The notes below the pieces were generated by a model. The model was given only the letters and a program-made list of their open reading frames with translations. It had not been told where the DNA came from and searched no databases. The position numbers and the translations under genes are program-made. A stretch of DNA of 19,649 nt from CANRPC01 sp964456095 (lineage in GTDB: Bacteria > Bacillota_I > Bacilli_A > RFN20 > CAG-449), in NCBI GenBank assembly GCA_964456095.1, contig CAYVZF010000020.1:1-19649 (forward strand). Reading direction: 5' to 3'. Shown here in pieces: positions 1 through 7,006 of the stretch. Position 1 is the first letter of the stretch; each line of letters starts with the position of its first letter.

Positions 1-86
1 AACTAAATTGCACTTTCTTTTTAAAAACGGATTTTACTTTGTCAATTTACGTTTTTTGTGAAAATTATGTGTTAAAAAATGGAAAA

Positions 87-115
87 TTCATTTTTTGAAG
101 ATTTTAAGTTATAAT
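87..115 (+). promoter_or_regulatory. Possible sigma-A promoter upstream of dinB
   Basis: A perfect -10 hexamer TATAAT lies at 110-115, with a poor -35 match TTCATT at 87-92 and a 17 bp spacer. If used, transcription would start near 122 and give a leader of about 210 nt before dinB. The DNA is so AT-rich that a TATAAT by chance is likely, so the call is weak. No better promoter was found closer to the gene. Confidence 0.3.
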
Positions 116-156
116 TTAATATTGTACCTAATTTACCTTAACCAGAAAGTTCTTCT

Positions 157-251
157 ATGATTTTAGTGGATACTAATGTGGTACTATAGATTCAATTAAA
201 GAATATCATAATAATATATTAGAGTATCCGTTAAATTTTTATTATCAATAG
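157..251 (+). pseudogene. Possible 5' remnant of a PIN-domain (VapC-like) gene
   Basis: Reading from the ATG at 157 gives MILVDTNVVL and then a TAG stop. The residues resemble the first strand and catalytic Asp of PIN-domain nucleases (hydrophobic run followed by DTN). Shifting the frame by one base just after this gives a further open stretch, DSIKEYHNNILEYPLNFYYQ, before the next stop near 251. This looks like the start of a PIN toxin gene broken by a single-base frameshift and then deleted. No clear Shine-Dalgarno sequence precedes it and no antitoxin is visible. Only about ten residues carry the resemblance, so chance cannot be excluded. Confidence 0.27.
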
Positions 252-334
252 ATACTTTTCTTTAAATTTATGCAATAAATTTGTTTATAGATTATTAAAA
301 TTAGATTTGATAAAATATTTTTGGGTGATTAAGT

Positions 335-1519
335 ATGAGTAAAATTATTATGCATATCGATATTAATGCTTTTTTTGCTAATGCTGAATTACTAAGACAT
401 CCAGAATTAAATAATAAACCGATAGCAATAGGTGGTCCTTTAAGAAGAGGGGTAATATCTACTTCATCATATGAAGCGAGAAAATATGGAGTTAAATCAG
501 GTATGCCAATATATATGGCAAAAAAGTTATGTCCTAATATAACTATTCTTCCAGGTGATTATAATTATTATCAAGATTTATCTAATAAATTTTTTTCATT
601 TATTAAAAATAATATTTCACCTATTATTGAAATAGCCTCTATTGATGAATGCTATGTAGATGTAACAAATGTAATGAAAGATGTAAAAGATCCTGTTAAA
701 TATTTAAAAAAATTACAATTAGATTTAAAAAATGAAATAGGACTTGGCTGTTCTATTGGTTTATCAACAACAAAATTTTTAGCTAAAATGGGATCTGATT
801 ATAAAAAACCAATGGGTATAACTATTATAAGAAAAAAAGATATTACAAAAATATTGTATCCACTTCCAATAGGAGATATGTTTGGAATAGGGAAGAAAAC
901 AACAATTAAATTAAAAAAGATTGGTGTTAATACAATTAAAGATTTAGCTATAAGAGATGATGAAGAATTAAGAAAAGTATTAGGAAAAATGTTTTTTGTC
1001 TTTAAAGATTTATTAAAAGGTAAAGGTGATGATAATGTAACAAATGAATTATTTGATCCTAAATCAATATCAACATCATCAACATTTTCTTATGATACTG
1101 CTTCATATGAAGAAATATCTTTAATTATTAAAAATCATTCTAAAAATATTTCAAAAGAATTAAAAAGTAAAAAGATGATTGCTACTACAGTTCATATCAC
1201 TATAAGAGATTCTGATTTTAAAACAATAACAAGAAGTAAAACATTAAATAAAATTATTGAAAGTGAAGATGATATATATTTTTCAGCAATGGAATTATTT
1301 GATGCAAATTGGAATGGATATGAAGTAAGATTAATAGGGGTTGGTGTTTCTTCGTTGTACTTAAAAGAAAAATATTATTCACAAATGAATTTATTTGATA
1401 TTGATAAAGATAATGAAGAATGTAAAACAAGATTATTAATTAATGATTTAAATAGAAAAGTCGATAAAGAATTATTTATGACTTTAAAAGATTATAAAAT
1501 AAAGAAAGAAGATGAATAA
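335..1519 (+). CDS. dinB: DNA polymerase IV (Y-family, DinB)
   Basis: Error-prone translesion DNA polymerase that extends past damaged template bases in the cytoplasm. The 394-residue length is normal for the family. Visible marks are the N-terminal metal-binding motif HIDINAFFA (residues 7-15), the palm motif SSYEARKYGV, the catalytic SIDECYVDV (Asp and Glu near residue 103, usually SIDEAYLDV in the family) and helix-hairpin-helix residues FGIGKKT. Near the C-terminus QMNLF (350-354) fits the beta-clamp binding pentapeptide, so the protein should be recruited to the sliding clamp. The start ATG is supported by GGGTGAT six bases upstream. The gene is first in a rightward set; xerD begins 3 bp after its stop, so the two are probably co-transcribed. 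Confidence 0.95.
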   Translation: MSKIIMHIDINAFFANAELLRHPELNNKPIAIGGPLRRGVISTSSYEARKYGVKSGMPIYMAKKLCPNITILPGDYNYYQDLSNKFFSFIKNNISPIIEIASIDECYVDVTNVMKDVKDPVKYLKKLQLDLKNEIGLGCSIGLSTTKFLAKMGSDYKKPMGITIIRKKDITKILYPLPIGDMFGIGKKTTIKLKKIGVNTIKDLAIRDDEELRKVLGKMFFVFKDLLKGKGDDNVTNELFDPKSISTSSTFSYDTASYEEISLIIKNHSKNISKELKSKKMIATTVHITIRDSDFKTITRSKTLNKIIESEDDIYFSAMELFDANWNGYEVRLIGVGVSSLYLKEKYYSQMNLFDIDKDNEECKTRLLINDLNRKVDKELFMTLKDYKIKKEDE

Positions 1520-1522
1520 TAA

Positions 1523-2404
1523 GTGGAATTAAACGATGCACGTGAAAAATTTATTGAATATGAAATAATTGAAAAAGGATTATCAAATCAAACTATTAAA
1601 TCCTATAATGATGATTTGAAACTATTTTTTGCTTCATTAAAAGAAATAAAATTAGCGTCACATTTAAATAATGACGATATTAATAATTTTATAATCTCAA
1701 TGGTAAATAATAAAAATAATCCAAGAACAATAATAAGAAGAATATCCTCTATTAAATCTTTTTATCACTTTCTACAAAATGAAAAAATATTAATTGATGA
1801 AACACATAAAATAAATTTACCGAAAGCAAAAAAATCATTACCTGATGTTTTATCTATTGAAGAAGTTGAATCGCTTTTAGATGCTCCAAATATAAATAAA
1901 ATAGAGGAATTAAGAGATAAGGCAATGCTTGAATTAATGTATGCTTCAGGATTAAGAGTTTCAGAATTATTAGAATTAAAATTTAATCAAATTAATTTTG
2001 ATGAAGGATTAATAAGAATAAAAGGGAAGGGAAGTAAAGAAAGAATTATTCCTTTCGGTGAATATGCATTATTTTATCTTAATGAGTATATTGATAAGTT
2101 TAGATCGAAAAGAGAATATAAAAAATCTATTTATTTATTTATTTCAAAAAAAGGAGATAAATTAACAAGACAATTTTTTTGGAAACAGATAAAAAAATAC
2201 GCTTCAATCGCGGGAATAACTTGTAATGTTTCACCACATACTTTAAGACATTCATTTGCGACGCATTTACTTGAATCTGGTGCAGATTTAAGACTTGTAC
2301 AAGAATTACTAGGGCATTCAAATATAGCAACAACAGAGATATATACACATGTGTCTAGTAAAAGAATTCTTTCAGCATATGATTTGTATATGAATAGAAA
2401 TTAA
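1523..2404 (+). CDS. xerD: Site-specific tyrosine recombinase XerD (XerC/D family)
   Basis: Tyrosine recombinase of the kind that resolves chromosome dimers at dif. At 293 residues it has the usual XerC/XerD length. It has an N-terminal SAM-like DNA-binding domain (about 5-90) and a catalytic domain (about 105-290). The full catalytic set is present: Arg145 in ASGLRVSEL, Lys169 in KGKGSKER, His239 and Arg242 in PHTLRH, His265 in LLGHS and the nucleophile Tyr274 in IYTH. The start is GTG, 3 bp after the dinB stop, with only a weak purine-rich Shine-Dalgarno region inside the dinB tail. The next gene is deoB, the same order as ripX(xerD)-drm in Bacillus subtilis, which favours XerD over XerC or a phage integrase. 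A dif-like site lies about 1.4 kb downstream. Confidence 0.9.
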   Translation: MELNDAREKFIEYEIIEKGLSNQTIKSYNDDLKLFFASLKEIKLASHLNNDDINNFIISMVNNKNNPRTIIRRISSIKSFYHFLQNEKILIDETHKINLPKAKKSLPDVLSIEEVESLLDAPNINKIEELRDKAMLELMYASGLRVSELLELKFNQINFDEGLIRIKGKGSKERIIPFGEYALFYLNEYIDKFRSKREYKKSIYLFISKKGDKLTRQFFWKQIKKYASIAGITCNVSPHTLRHSFATHLLESGADLRLVQELLGHSNIATTEIYTHVSSKRILSAYDLYMNRN

Positions 2405-2433
2405 TGTAAAATATTAATGAAAGGAAATTAATT

Positions 2434-3630
2434 ATGAAATATAAAAAATATAAAAGAATCTTTTTAATCGTAATGGATTCGCTTGGAATTGGAGCACTAG
2501 ATGATGCTAAAAAATATAATGATGAAGGAACAAATACATTTGTTCATATATCAGAGAAGTGTAATGGTTTAAATATCCAAACATTAAATGCATTAGGACT
2601 TTATGATTTGAATAATTCTATTATTGGTACTTCTAAAGTTATTCATCAAAACTCAATTGTGTGTAATGCATTAGAAGCCTCAAATGGTAAAGATACAATG
2701 ACTGGACACTGGGAGATGATGGGAATCTATACAGAAAATCCATTTAAAACATTTACAGAAACTGGTTTTCCAAAAGAATTAATTGATGAATTATCAAGAT
2801 TAACTGAGAGAAAAATAATAGGGAATTATTCAGCTTCAGGAACTGAAATTATAAAAGAATTAGGTGAAGAACAAACACGTGATGGTTCATTAATTGTTTA
2901 TACATCTGCAGATTCAGTTCTTCAAATTGCTGCGAATGTTGAACATATACCTTTAAAAGATTTATATAGTTATTGTGAAATTGCTAGAGAATTATGTATG
3001 AAAGATGAATATAAAGTCGGTCGTGTAATAGCGCGTCCTTATATTGGAACTAATTCATCAAATTTCAAAAGAACATCTGATAGACATGATTATGCTTTAT
3101 CACCAAGTAAAAAAACATATATGAACTTATTAAGTGAAAAAGGTTATGAAGTATCTTGTATTGGAAAAATAAATGATATTTTTAATGGTTATGGAGTAAC
3201 AAGAACTCAAAAAACAGTTTCAAATGATGATGGAATGATTAAAACAATAAATGAAACAAAAATAGATTTTACAGGTTTATGTTTTGTTAATTTAGTTGAA
3301 TTTGATTCAGAATATGGTCATAGAAGAAACCCATTAGGTTATGGTAAAGCGATTGAAGAATTTGATGTTAGATTAAAAGAATTAATCGATAATTTAAATG
3401 ATGATGATTTATTACTTGTTACCGCAGATCATGGTAATGACCCTACTCATTTAGGTACTGATCATACTAGAGAAAGAGTTCCATTTATCTGTTATTCTAA
3501 ATCAATTAAAGATGGTAGAAGAATTAATGACTTAACTTCTTTTGCGGATATGGGAAGATCTATTGCATATAACTTTAATATTGATAAAGATGACTCACTT
3601 ATTGGTGAAGTTATAAAAGAATTATTCTAA
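2434..3630 (+). CDS. deoB: Phosphopentomutase
   Basis: Interconverts ribose-1-phosphate and ribose-5-phosphate (and the deoxy forms), linking nucleoside breakdown to the pentose phosphate pathway. It belongs to the alkaline-phosphatase-like metalloenzyme superfamily and its 398 residues match the family. Motifs seen are the N-terminal metal site MDSLGIGALDDA (14-25), the phosphoacceptor-threonine segment GKDTMTGHWE (85-94), and the C-terminal metal cluster TADHGNDPTHLGTDHTRE. The start ATG follows AAAGGAAATTAATT. It lies 29 bp downstream of xerD and is the last gene of the rightward set, followed by an intrinsic terminator. It could use sugar phosphates released after nucleoside phosphorolysis; no phosphorylase is seen nearby. 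Confidence 0.96.
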   Translation: MKYKKYKRIFLIVMDSLGIGALDDAKKYNDEGTNTFVHISEKCNGLNIQTLNALGLYDLNNSIIGTSKVIHQNSIVCNALEASNGKDTMTGHWEMMGIYTENPFKTFTETGFPKELIDELSRLTERKIIGNYSASGTEIIKELGEEQTRDGSLIVYTSADSVLQIAANVEHIPLKDLYSYCEIARELCMKDEYKVGRVIARPYIGTNSSNFKRTSDRHDYALSPSKKTYMNLLSEKGYEVSCIGKINDIFNGYGVTRTQKTVSNDDGMIKTINETKIDFTGLCFVNLVEFDSEYGHRRNPLGYGKAIEEFDVRLKELIDNLNDDDLLLVTADHGNDPTHLGTDHTRERVPFICYSKSIKDGRRINDLTSFADMGRSIAYNFNIDKDDSLIGEVIKELF

Positions 3631-3635
3631 TAATT

Positions 3636-3716
3636 AAAAATAGCTTAAATTACATAATTAGTAATTATTTAGTTGATAATTAGTAATTAATAAGTAATCT
3701 AAGCTATTTTTATATG
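3636..3716 (+). terminator. Intrinsic terminator after deoB
   Basis: The arms AAAAATAGCTTAAATTAC (3636-3653) and GTAATCTAAGCTATTTTT (3694-3711) pair over 18 positions with one mismatch, and the right arm ends in a run of five T. The loop of about 40 nt is unusually long and holds two direct copies of TAATTAGTAATTA. The element ends the dinB-xerD-deoB transcript. Its A-run on the left arm may also give some activity on the other strand. Confidence 0.7.
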
Positions 3717-3785
3717 TTGAAAAAATATTGTTGAATTCTACATTTAATATAAATAATAATTATTTATTTGATTTTAAAAAAACTT

Positions 3786-3796
3786 AAGTTTACGCG
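3786..3796 (+). other. Partial XerD-arm-like sequence beside dif
   Basis: AAGTTTACGCG repeats the outer part of the dif left arm (shared core AGTTTAC) 24 bp to its left and in the same orientation. It lacks the inner ACATAA half and a partner arm, so it is at most a half-site or a decayed copy. Confidence 0.2.
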
Positions 3797-3809
3797 TTTT
3801 TAAATAATT

Positions 3810-3837
3810 AGTTTACATAATATCGATTATGCGAAGT
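3810..3837. other. dif: Candidate dif site (chromosome dimer resolution)
   Basis: A 28 bp site with 11-6-11 architecture: left arm AGTTTACATAA, centre TATCGA, right arm TTATGCGAAGT. The arms are imperfect inverted repeats (8 of 11). Read on the minus strand, the XerD-type arm TTATGTAAACT is identical to that of the Bacillus subtilis dif site as I remember it, and 23 of 28 positions agree overall. The other arm, ACTTCGCATAA on the minus strand, shares CGCATAA with the Escherichia coli XerC arm. It lies between convergent gene blocks and about 1.4 kb from xerD. Site type is inferred from the arm sequences and their geometry; recombination was not shown. Confidence 0.8.
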
Positions 3838-4050
3838 TATATATTTTTTGAACAATATTGTTAATATAACATCAAAATTAAGAAAACATGTCTTTAAATA
3901 AATATTATATATGTTATTTAATTTATATTTATAAATTTGTATTATTCCATAGAATCAATATATCACTTTTCCCTATTGCTTAAATATAAAAAGCTTTAAA
4001 TAATCATTTTTTATAAAATAGAATTAAATGAAATTATCAATAAAAAAAAA

Positions 4051-4085
4051 CTAAATATTAACTAATTTGCTACTAATTATATACT
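4051..4085 (+). repeat. 35 bp direct repeat, copy 1 (box A)
   Basis: The segment starting CTAAATATTAACTAATTTGC matches 30 of 35 positions with the segment at 4569-4603. The identical core is ACTAATTTGCTAC. The two copies lie in the same orientation, 518 bp apart, and bracket both hairpin elements (4151 and 4409). No function is recognised. Confidence 0.55.
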
Positions 4086-4150
4086 TTGATATTAATATGG
4101 TTTAAAGCATTGATTTTTAAGAATATTTTAATAAAAATCATCATTTTACT

Positions 4151-4198
4151 ACGTGCATCGAAATATGTTTGTGTGATAAAATACACGTCTCGATGCAT
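4151..4198. repeat. Inverted-repeat element, copy 1 (box B)
   Basis: This element begins ACGTGCATCGA, continues AATATGTTTG and ends TCGATGCA. The outer arms TGCATCGA (4154-4161) and TCGATGCA (4190-4197) pair perfectly. An inner stem GTGT/ACAC can form around the loop GATAAAAT. It is nearly identical to the copy at 4409 and is one of the few GC-containing patches in this spacer. It has no T-tract, so it is not an ordinary terminator. Confidence 0.75.
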
Positions 4199-4408
4199 TT
4201 ATATTTTATTCTCTACCCTACTATTTTTAACATCATCATTTCTTTAATAATCTGTTAAAAAAAATTATTTATAAAATTTTATAAATTATAAATTCTTTTC
4301 AAGAAAACTAATAAAATACTAAATTAATACTAAAAATATACTACTTAAAGATTTTAGTTTTTTTATATTTTATTTATTAATTTTTTTATTATAATAAGCT
4401 ATTTTGTG

Positions 4409-4457
4409 ACGTGCATCGAAATATGTTTGAATGATAAATTATACGTCTCGATGCACG
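4409..4457. repeat. Inverted-repeat element, copy 2 (box B)
   Basis: Second copy, in the same orientation as the one at 4151. The first 21 bases are identical and there are four differences in 47 overall. Here the outer stem grows to CGTGCATCGA/TCGATGCACG (10 bp). The differences fall in the inner stem, and one of them (G-C in copy 1, A-T here) is compensatory, which hints that the folded form matters, whether as RNA or as a DNA cruciform. Function unknown. Confidence 0.75.
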
Positions 4458-4491
4458 AATAAAATCTAGTACTTTTAAATAATATTGAAAT

Positions 4492-4540
4492 AAAAAAACA
4501 GAGAATTTTAATTGTACATCCACAAATTACTTCTCTATTC
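4492..4540 (-). terminator. Intrinsic terminator of the leftward operon, after mtnN
   Basis: On the minus strand AGAGAA (4505-4500 side) and TTCTCT (4536-4531 side) close a hairpin extended by TAATTTGT/ACAATTA around a short loop, followed by a run of seven T (complement of 4492-4498). It lies about 60 bp past the mtnN stop and should end transcripts of the mtnN-yqeG cluster. Confidence 0.75.
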
Positions 4541-4568
4541 TTTTTGTTATATAAAATAATAACTTCTA

Positions 4569-4603
4569 CTAAATTATTACTAATTTGCTACCAATTTTAT
4601 ACT
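4569..4603 (+). repeat. 35 bp direct repeat, copy 2 (box A)
   Basis: Second copy of the box A repeat, ending within the mtnN stop codon (4602-4604). Read on the minus strand it contains AATTAGTAATAATTTAGT, which matches 17 of 18 bases with 3656-3673 inside the deoB terminator loop. High AT content raises the chance of coincidental matches, but the core TTTGCTAC is more distinctive. Confidence 0.5.
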
Positions 4604-5291
4604 ATAGCATTCTTATTAATACTTCAGCACAATTTTTACAAACTTGCTCAATATTAATATCCATTTGTTTTGAATTATTATTAGACAAAACATAATCAGA
4701 AATTGATCTGATAATAATAAATGGAATATTAATAATCCTTGCACACTGCGCGACTGAACCTGATTCCATTTCAGAGCATAACGCATTTTCTTTAATAAAT
4801 TCTGGTAATTTATCATAATTATCTTTAGTAATAAACGAATCGCCAGAAGCTATTAGTCCCCTATGAATTGAAAAAGATAAATCATTTAGATTAGTTATTT
4901 TAGATGATATATATTTTTCATCAGGAGCATACATATATGGCATAGAAGGGACTTGTCCTAATTTATAATTAAATCCTGTTACATCTACATCATTATAAAT
5001 GATATTAGATGCAATAACAACATCACCAATATTTAAAGAACTTTGTAATGCACCAGATGTTCCAATATTAATAATTCGATCAATTTTGTAATATGATGAT
5101 ATTTTACCAATAAAATATGCTGTTGATACTTTACCTATTTTTCCTAAAGTGATTAAGTAGTTAATATTATTTTTTTTATATAAATAACGTTTGCAAATAT
5201 CATCATCAATTATTTCATAAGAGTCTAATGCCTCTAATAACGCATTTAACTCTTCATCCATTGCAATAATTATTAATGAAACATGTTCCAT
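4602..5291 (-). CDS. mtnN: 5'-methylthioadenosine/S-adenosylhomocysteine nucleosidase
   Basis: Cleaves the glycosidic bond of methylthioadenosine and S-adenosylhomocysteine, releasing adenine and recycling by-products of SAM use. The 229-residue length is typical. Seen are the N-terminal acid near residue 13 (AMDEE), the nucleoside phosphorylase fold motif IGTSGAL (76-82), GDVVIAS, the substrate-binding SEMES (173-177, family usually VEMEA) and the catalytic Asp199 in RSISD. The start overlaps the rsfS stop by one base (TAATG), so translation is coupled. It occupies the place where Bacillus has yqeM after rsfS. The adenine it releases is the substrate of Apt, encoded at the far end of the leftward block. 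Confidence 0.93.
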   Translation of the reverse strand: MEHVSLIIIAMDEELNALLEALDSYEIIDDDICKRYLYKKNNINYLITLGKIGKVSTAYFIGKISSYYKIDRIINIGTSGALQSSLNIGDVVIASNIIYNDVDVTGFNYKLGQVPSMPYMYAPDEKYISSKITNLNDLSFSIHRGLIASGDSFITKDNYDKLPEFIKENALCSEMESGSVAQCARIINIPFIIIRSISDYVLSNNNSKQMDINIEQVCKNCAEVLIRML

Positions 5292-5614
5292 TATCTATTA
5301 TTCTCCAATAAAGACTCAAGAGATATTCTATTTCTTTCATTTTTACTAAATAGATGAACTAGGATATTATCGCAATCAACAATAACCCATTCAGATTCAT
5401 TTTTACCTTCTATACCACGAATTTTTAGTGAGGATTTTTCAAATGATTCTTCAATAAAATCTGCGCAGGCTCTTGCATGTCTATTATTGTTAATAGAGGC
5501 AATTACATAATAATCAAAAAATGGAGTTTTGCTTGAAACATCAATTATTGTTATTTCTTCTGCTTTTTTATCTTCTAATGCTCTTTTTATTAAATCTAAT
5601 TTTAAACTTTCCAT
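5291..5614 (-). CDS. rsfS: Ribosomal silencing factor RsfS (YbeB/YqeL)
   Basis: Binds ribosomal protein uL14 on the large subunit and blocks joining with the small subunit, slowing translation when nutrients are short. The 107 residues match the family. Hallmarks are VSSKTPFFDYYVIAS (family: TxxxDYFVIxxG), RACADFIEE, RGIEGKNESEWVIVDCDNILVHLF and the end ISLESLL, corresponding to Y-LE-LW in other members. It begins one base after nadD-yqeK and overlaps mtnN by one base, so it is mid-operon. The position directly after yqeK equals Bacillus yqeK-yqeL. Confidence 0.95.
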   Translation of the reverse strand: MESLKLDLIKRALEDKKAEEITIIDVSSKTPFFDYYVIASINNNRHARACADFIEESFEKSSLKIRGIEGKNESEWVIVDCDNILVHLFSKNERNRISLESLLENNR

Positions 5615-5615
5615 A

Positions 5616-6710
5616 TTATTTCCCTTCCATTGGTTTATAGTAATTAATACATGCTTCAGTTAAAGGATGAACTGTTTTTATATCTTTTAAAGCTAAATAG
5701 ATAACATTTTCTTTCAATACTAATTTAAATCCTTTTAAATAATCATCTAAACATGCATAAATCATTTTTGAGGAATCATAACCTCTAAGTGGGTCTATTT
5801 TATCAGATGCATAAACAATCATTCCTAAATCATTCAATTTTGCATTTCCAGTACAATGATATTTTATTGCATCTAGAACTTTTTTGTTTTTAATATTGAA
5901 TTCTTTTTTTGCTAAATAATTACCAATAAATTGATGATATGTTGCCTTATCATATATATTATATGGCTTATAATATCTTTTCATAATTATATTAGTATTT
6001 ATTTCATCAAAATATTTGCCTATATCATGAAATAAACCTGCTTGAAATGCATTATATTTATCAAGTGAATTCTTTTGTGCTATTTCATAAGATAAATTAG
6101 CAACTGAAATAGAATGTTTTAATCTTTTATCATTTAAAAATGATTCTAATTTATTCATAAAATATAATTTATTATTAATAATATAATCTAATACAGCTTT
6201 AGGAGCGTATAATTTGCTTCCCATTCTAATTTCTGTTGAAGATTGATTAAAAACTTTTGCATTAATAATTTTACAATTATATTTATTTATTAAATCAATA
6301 TTAAAATCTTCATTTTTTCTTTTATAACAAATTATTCTAACTAACTTTGATAATTCGTCAATTTTATACCATTTATCTAATTTATTTTGTTGATCGCTTC
6401 CAATTAGTAAATAATACTCTGCTTTTTCTTTTTTAATAATTCTTTTAACAGTGGTATATGTATAATTAACATCTTCTTTTGAATCTAATTCTATCGTATT
6501 AATTTCAAATTGAGGATAGTCTTTAATTGCTAACTTTAACATATTAAGTCTATCTTCACTTGATGCTAATAAATCTTTCCATCTAGGTGAAAAAGCCGGT
6601 ATAAAAACAACTTTATCCGCATCAAGTTCTTTTAATGAGGATAAAGCTATATGAATATGTCCAAGATGTATAGGATCAAAACTTCCCCCAAACAAAATGA
6701 TCTTCTTCAT
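5616..6710 (-). CDS. nadD-yqeK: NadD-YqeK fusion: nicotinate-nucleotide adenylyltransferase plus HD-domain Ap4A hydrolase
   Basis: One 364-residue protein carries two enzymes that are separate in Bacillus. Residues 1-185 are NadD, joining nicotinate mononucleotide and ATP to deamido-NAD: GGSFDPIHLGH (8-18, with the HxGH nucleotidyltransferase motif) and SSTEIR (157-162). Residues from about 185 are YqeK, whose known family activity is symmetrical Ap4A hydrolysis at a di-metal centre. Metal ligands are visible as His199, His228-Asp229 (FHDIGK), His259, His285 (KYHCTG) and Asp303 (ASDKIDP). A Met at 185 lies at the junction and could allow separate YqeK translation, though no strong ribosome site was noted. 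Fusion of these neighbours is known in Mollicutes. The start overlaps the yhbY stop by one base. Confidence 0.93.
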   Translation of the reverse strand: MKKIILFGGSFDPIHLGHIHIALSSLKELDADKVVFIPAFSPRWKDLLASSEDRLNMLKLAIKDYPQFEINTIELDSKEDVNYTYTTVKRIIKKEKAEYYLLIGSDQQNKLDKWYKIDELSKLVRIICYKRKNEDFNIDLINKYNCKIINAKVFNQSSTEIRMGSKLYAPKAVLDYIINNKLYFMNKLESFLNDKRLKHSISVANLSYEIAQKNSLDKYNAFQAGLFHDIGKYFDEINTNIIMKRYYKPYNIYDKATYHQFIGNYLAKKEFNIKNKKVLDAIKYHCTGNAKLNDLGMIVYASDKIDPLRGYDSSKMIYACLDDYLKGFKLVLKENVIYLALKDIKTVHPLTEACINYYKPMEGK

Positions 6711-7006
6711 TAATCCACCAATTTAATAATAGGATGTGAAATATTCTTACGATATAAAACTATCACATTACCAATTATTGTAACGATTTCAGCATGTAAA
6801 ACATTAGATAAAGAATTTGCTATTTCTTCTTTATCTGTTACAACTGATTGTAATAAGTCAACTTTAATTAATTCATGCTTTTCAATTCCTTTATCTAGCA
6901 TATCAATTAATGTATCAGAAATTTCATTTTTTCCTATTTGATATCTTATTTTTGATGTTTGAGCGATACTTTTAAGTTGACGAATTTGTCTTTTATTTAA
7001 AATCAT
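6710..7006 (-). CDS. yhbY: YhbY/YqeI family RNA-binding protein (CRM domain)
   Basis: Small CRM-domain protein that binds pre-50S ribosomal particles. The 98 residues cover the whole domain: N-terminal helix LNKRQIRQLKSIAQT, the RNA-binding loop YQIGKNEIS (22-30, family QIGKxG), and KHELIKVDLLQ. The start ATG shares ATGA with the yqeH stop, a four-base overlap implying coupled translation. The order yqeH-yhbY-nadD matches Bacillus yqeH-(aroE)-yqeI-yqeJ; aroE is missing here. Confidence 0.93.
   Translation of the reverse strand: MILNKRQIRQLKSIAQTSKIRYQIGKNEISDTLIDMLDKGIEKHELIKVDLLQSVVTDKEEIANSLSNVLHAEIVTIIGNVIVLYRKNISHPIIKLVD

Noticed and set aside
124..229. Alternative pairings GTACC/GGTAC and GGATACT/AGTATCC in the dinB leader, suggestive of a riboswitch
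   Set aside because: Only 5 and 7 bp stems with long loops, no match to a known riboswitch core, and the same bases read better as a decayed PIN-domain gene start.
2139..2348. A 69-codon minus-strand open frame within xerD
   Set aside because: Antisense shadow of the catalytic domain of xerD, with hydrophobic AT-driven composition and no ribosome site.
4051..4085. Box A as a Bacillus RTP-type replication terminator
   Set aside because: It shares ACTAATT with what I recall of that consensus but lacks the CTATGTAC-like centre, and RTP is confined to Bacillus relatives; no positive support.
4616..4816. A 66-codon frame within mtnN
   Set aside because: Same strand, other frame, fully inside a conserved enzyme gene.
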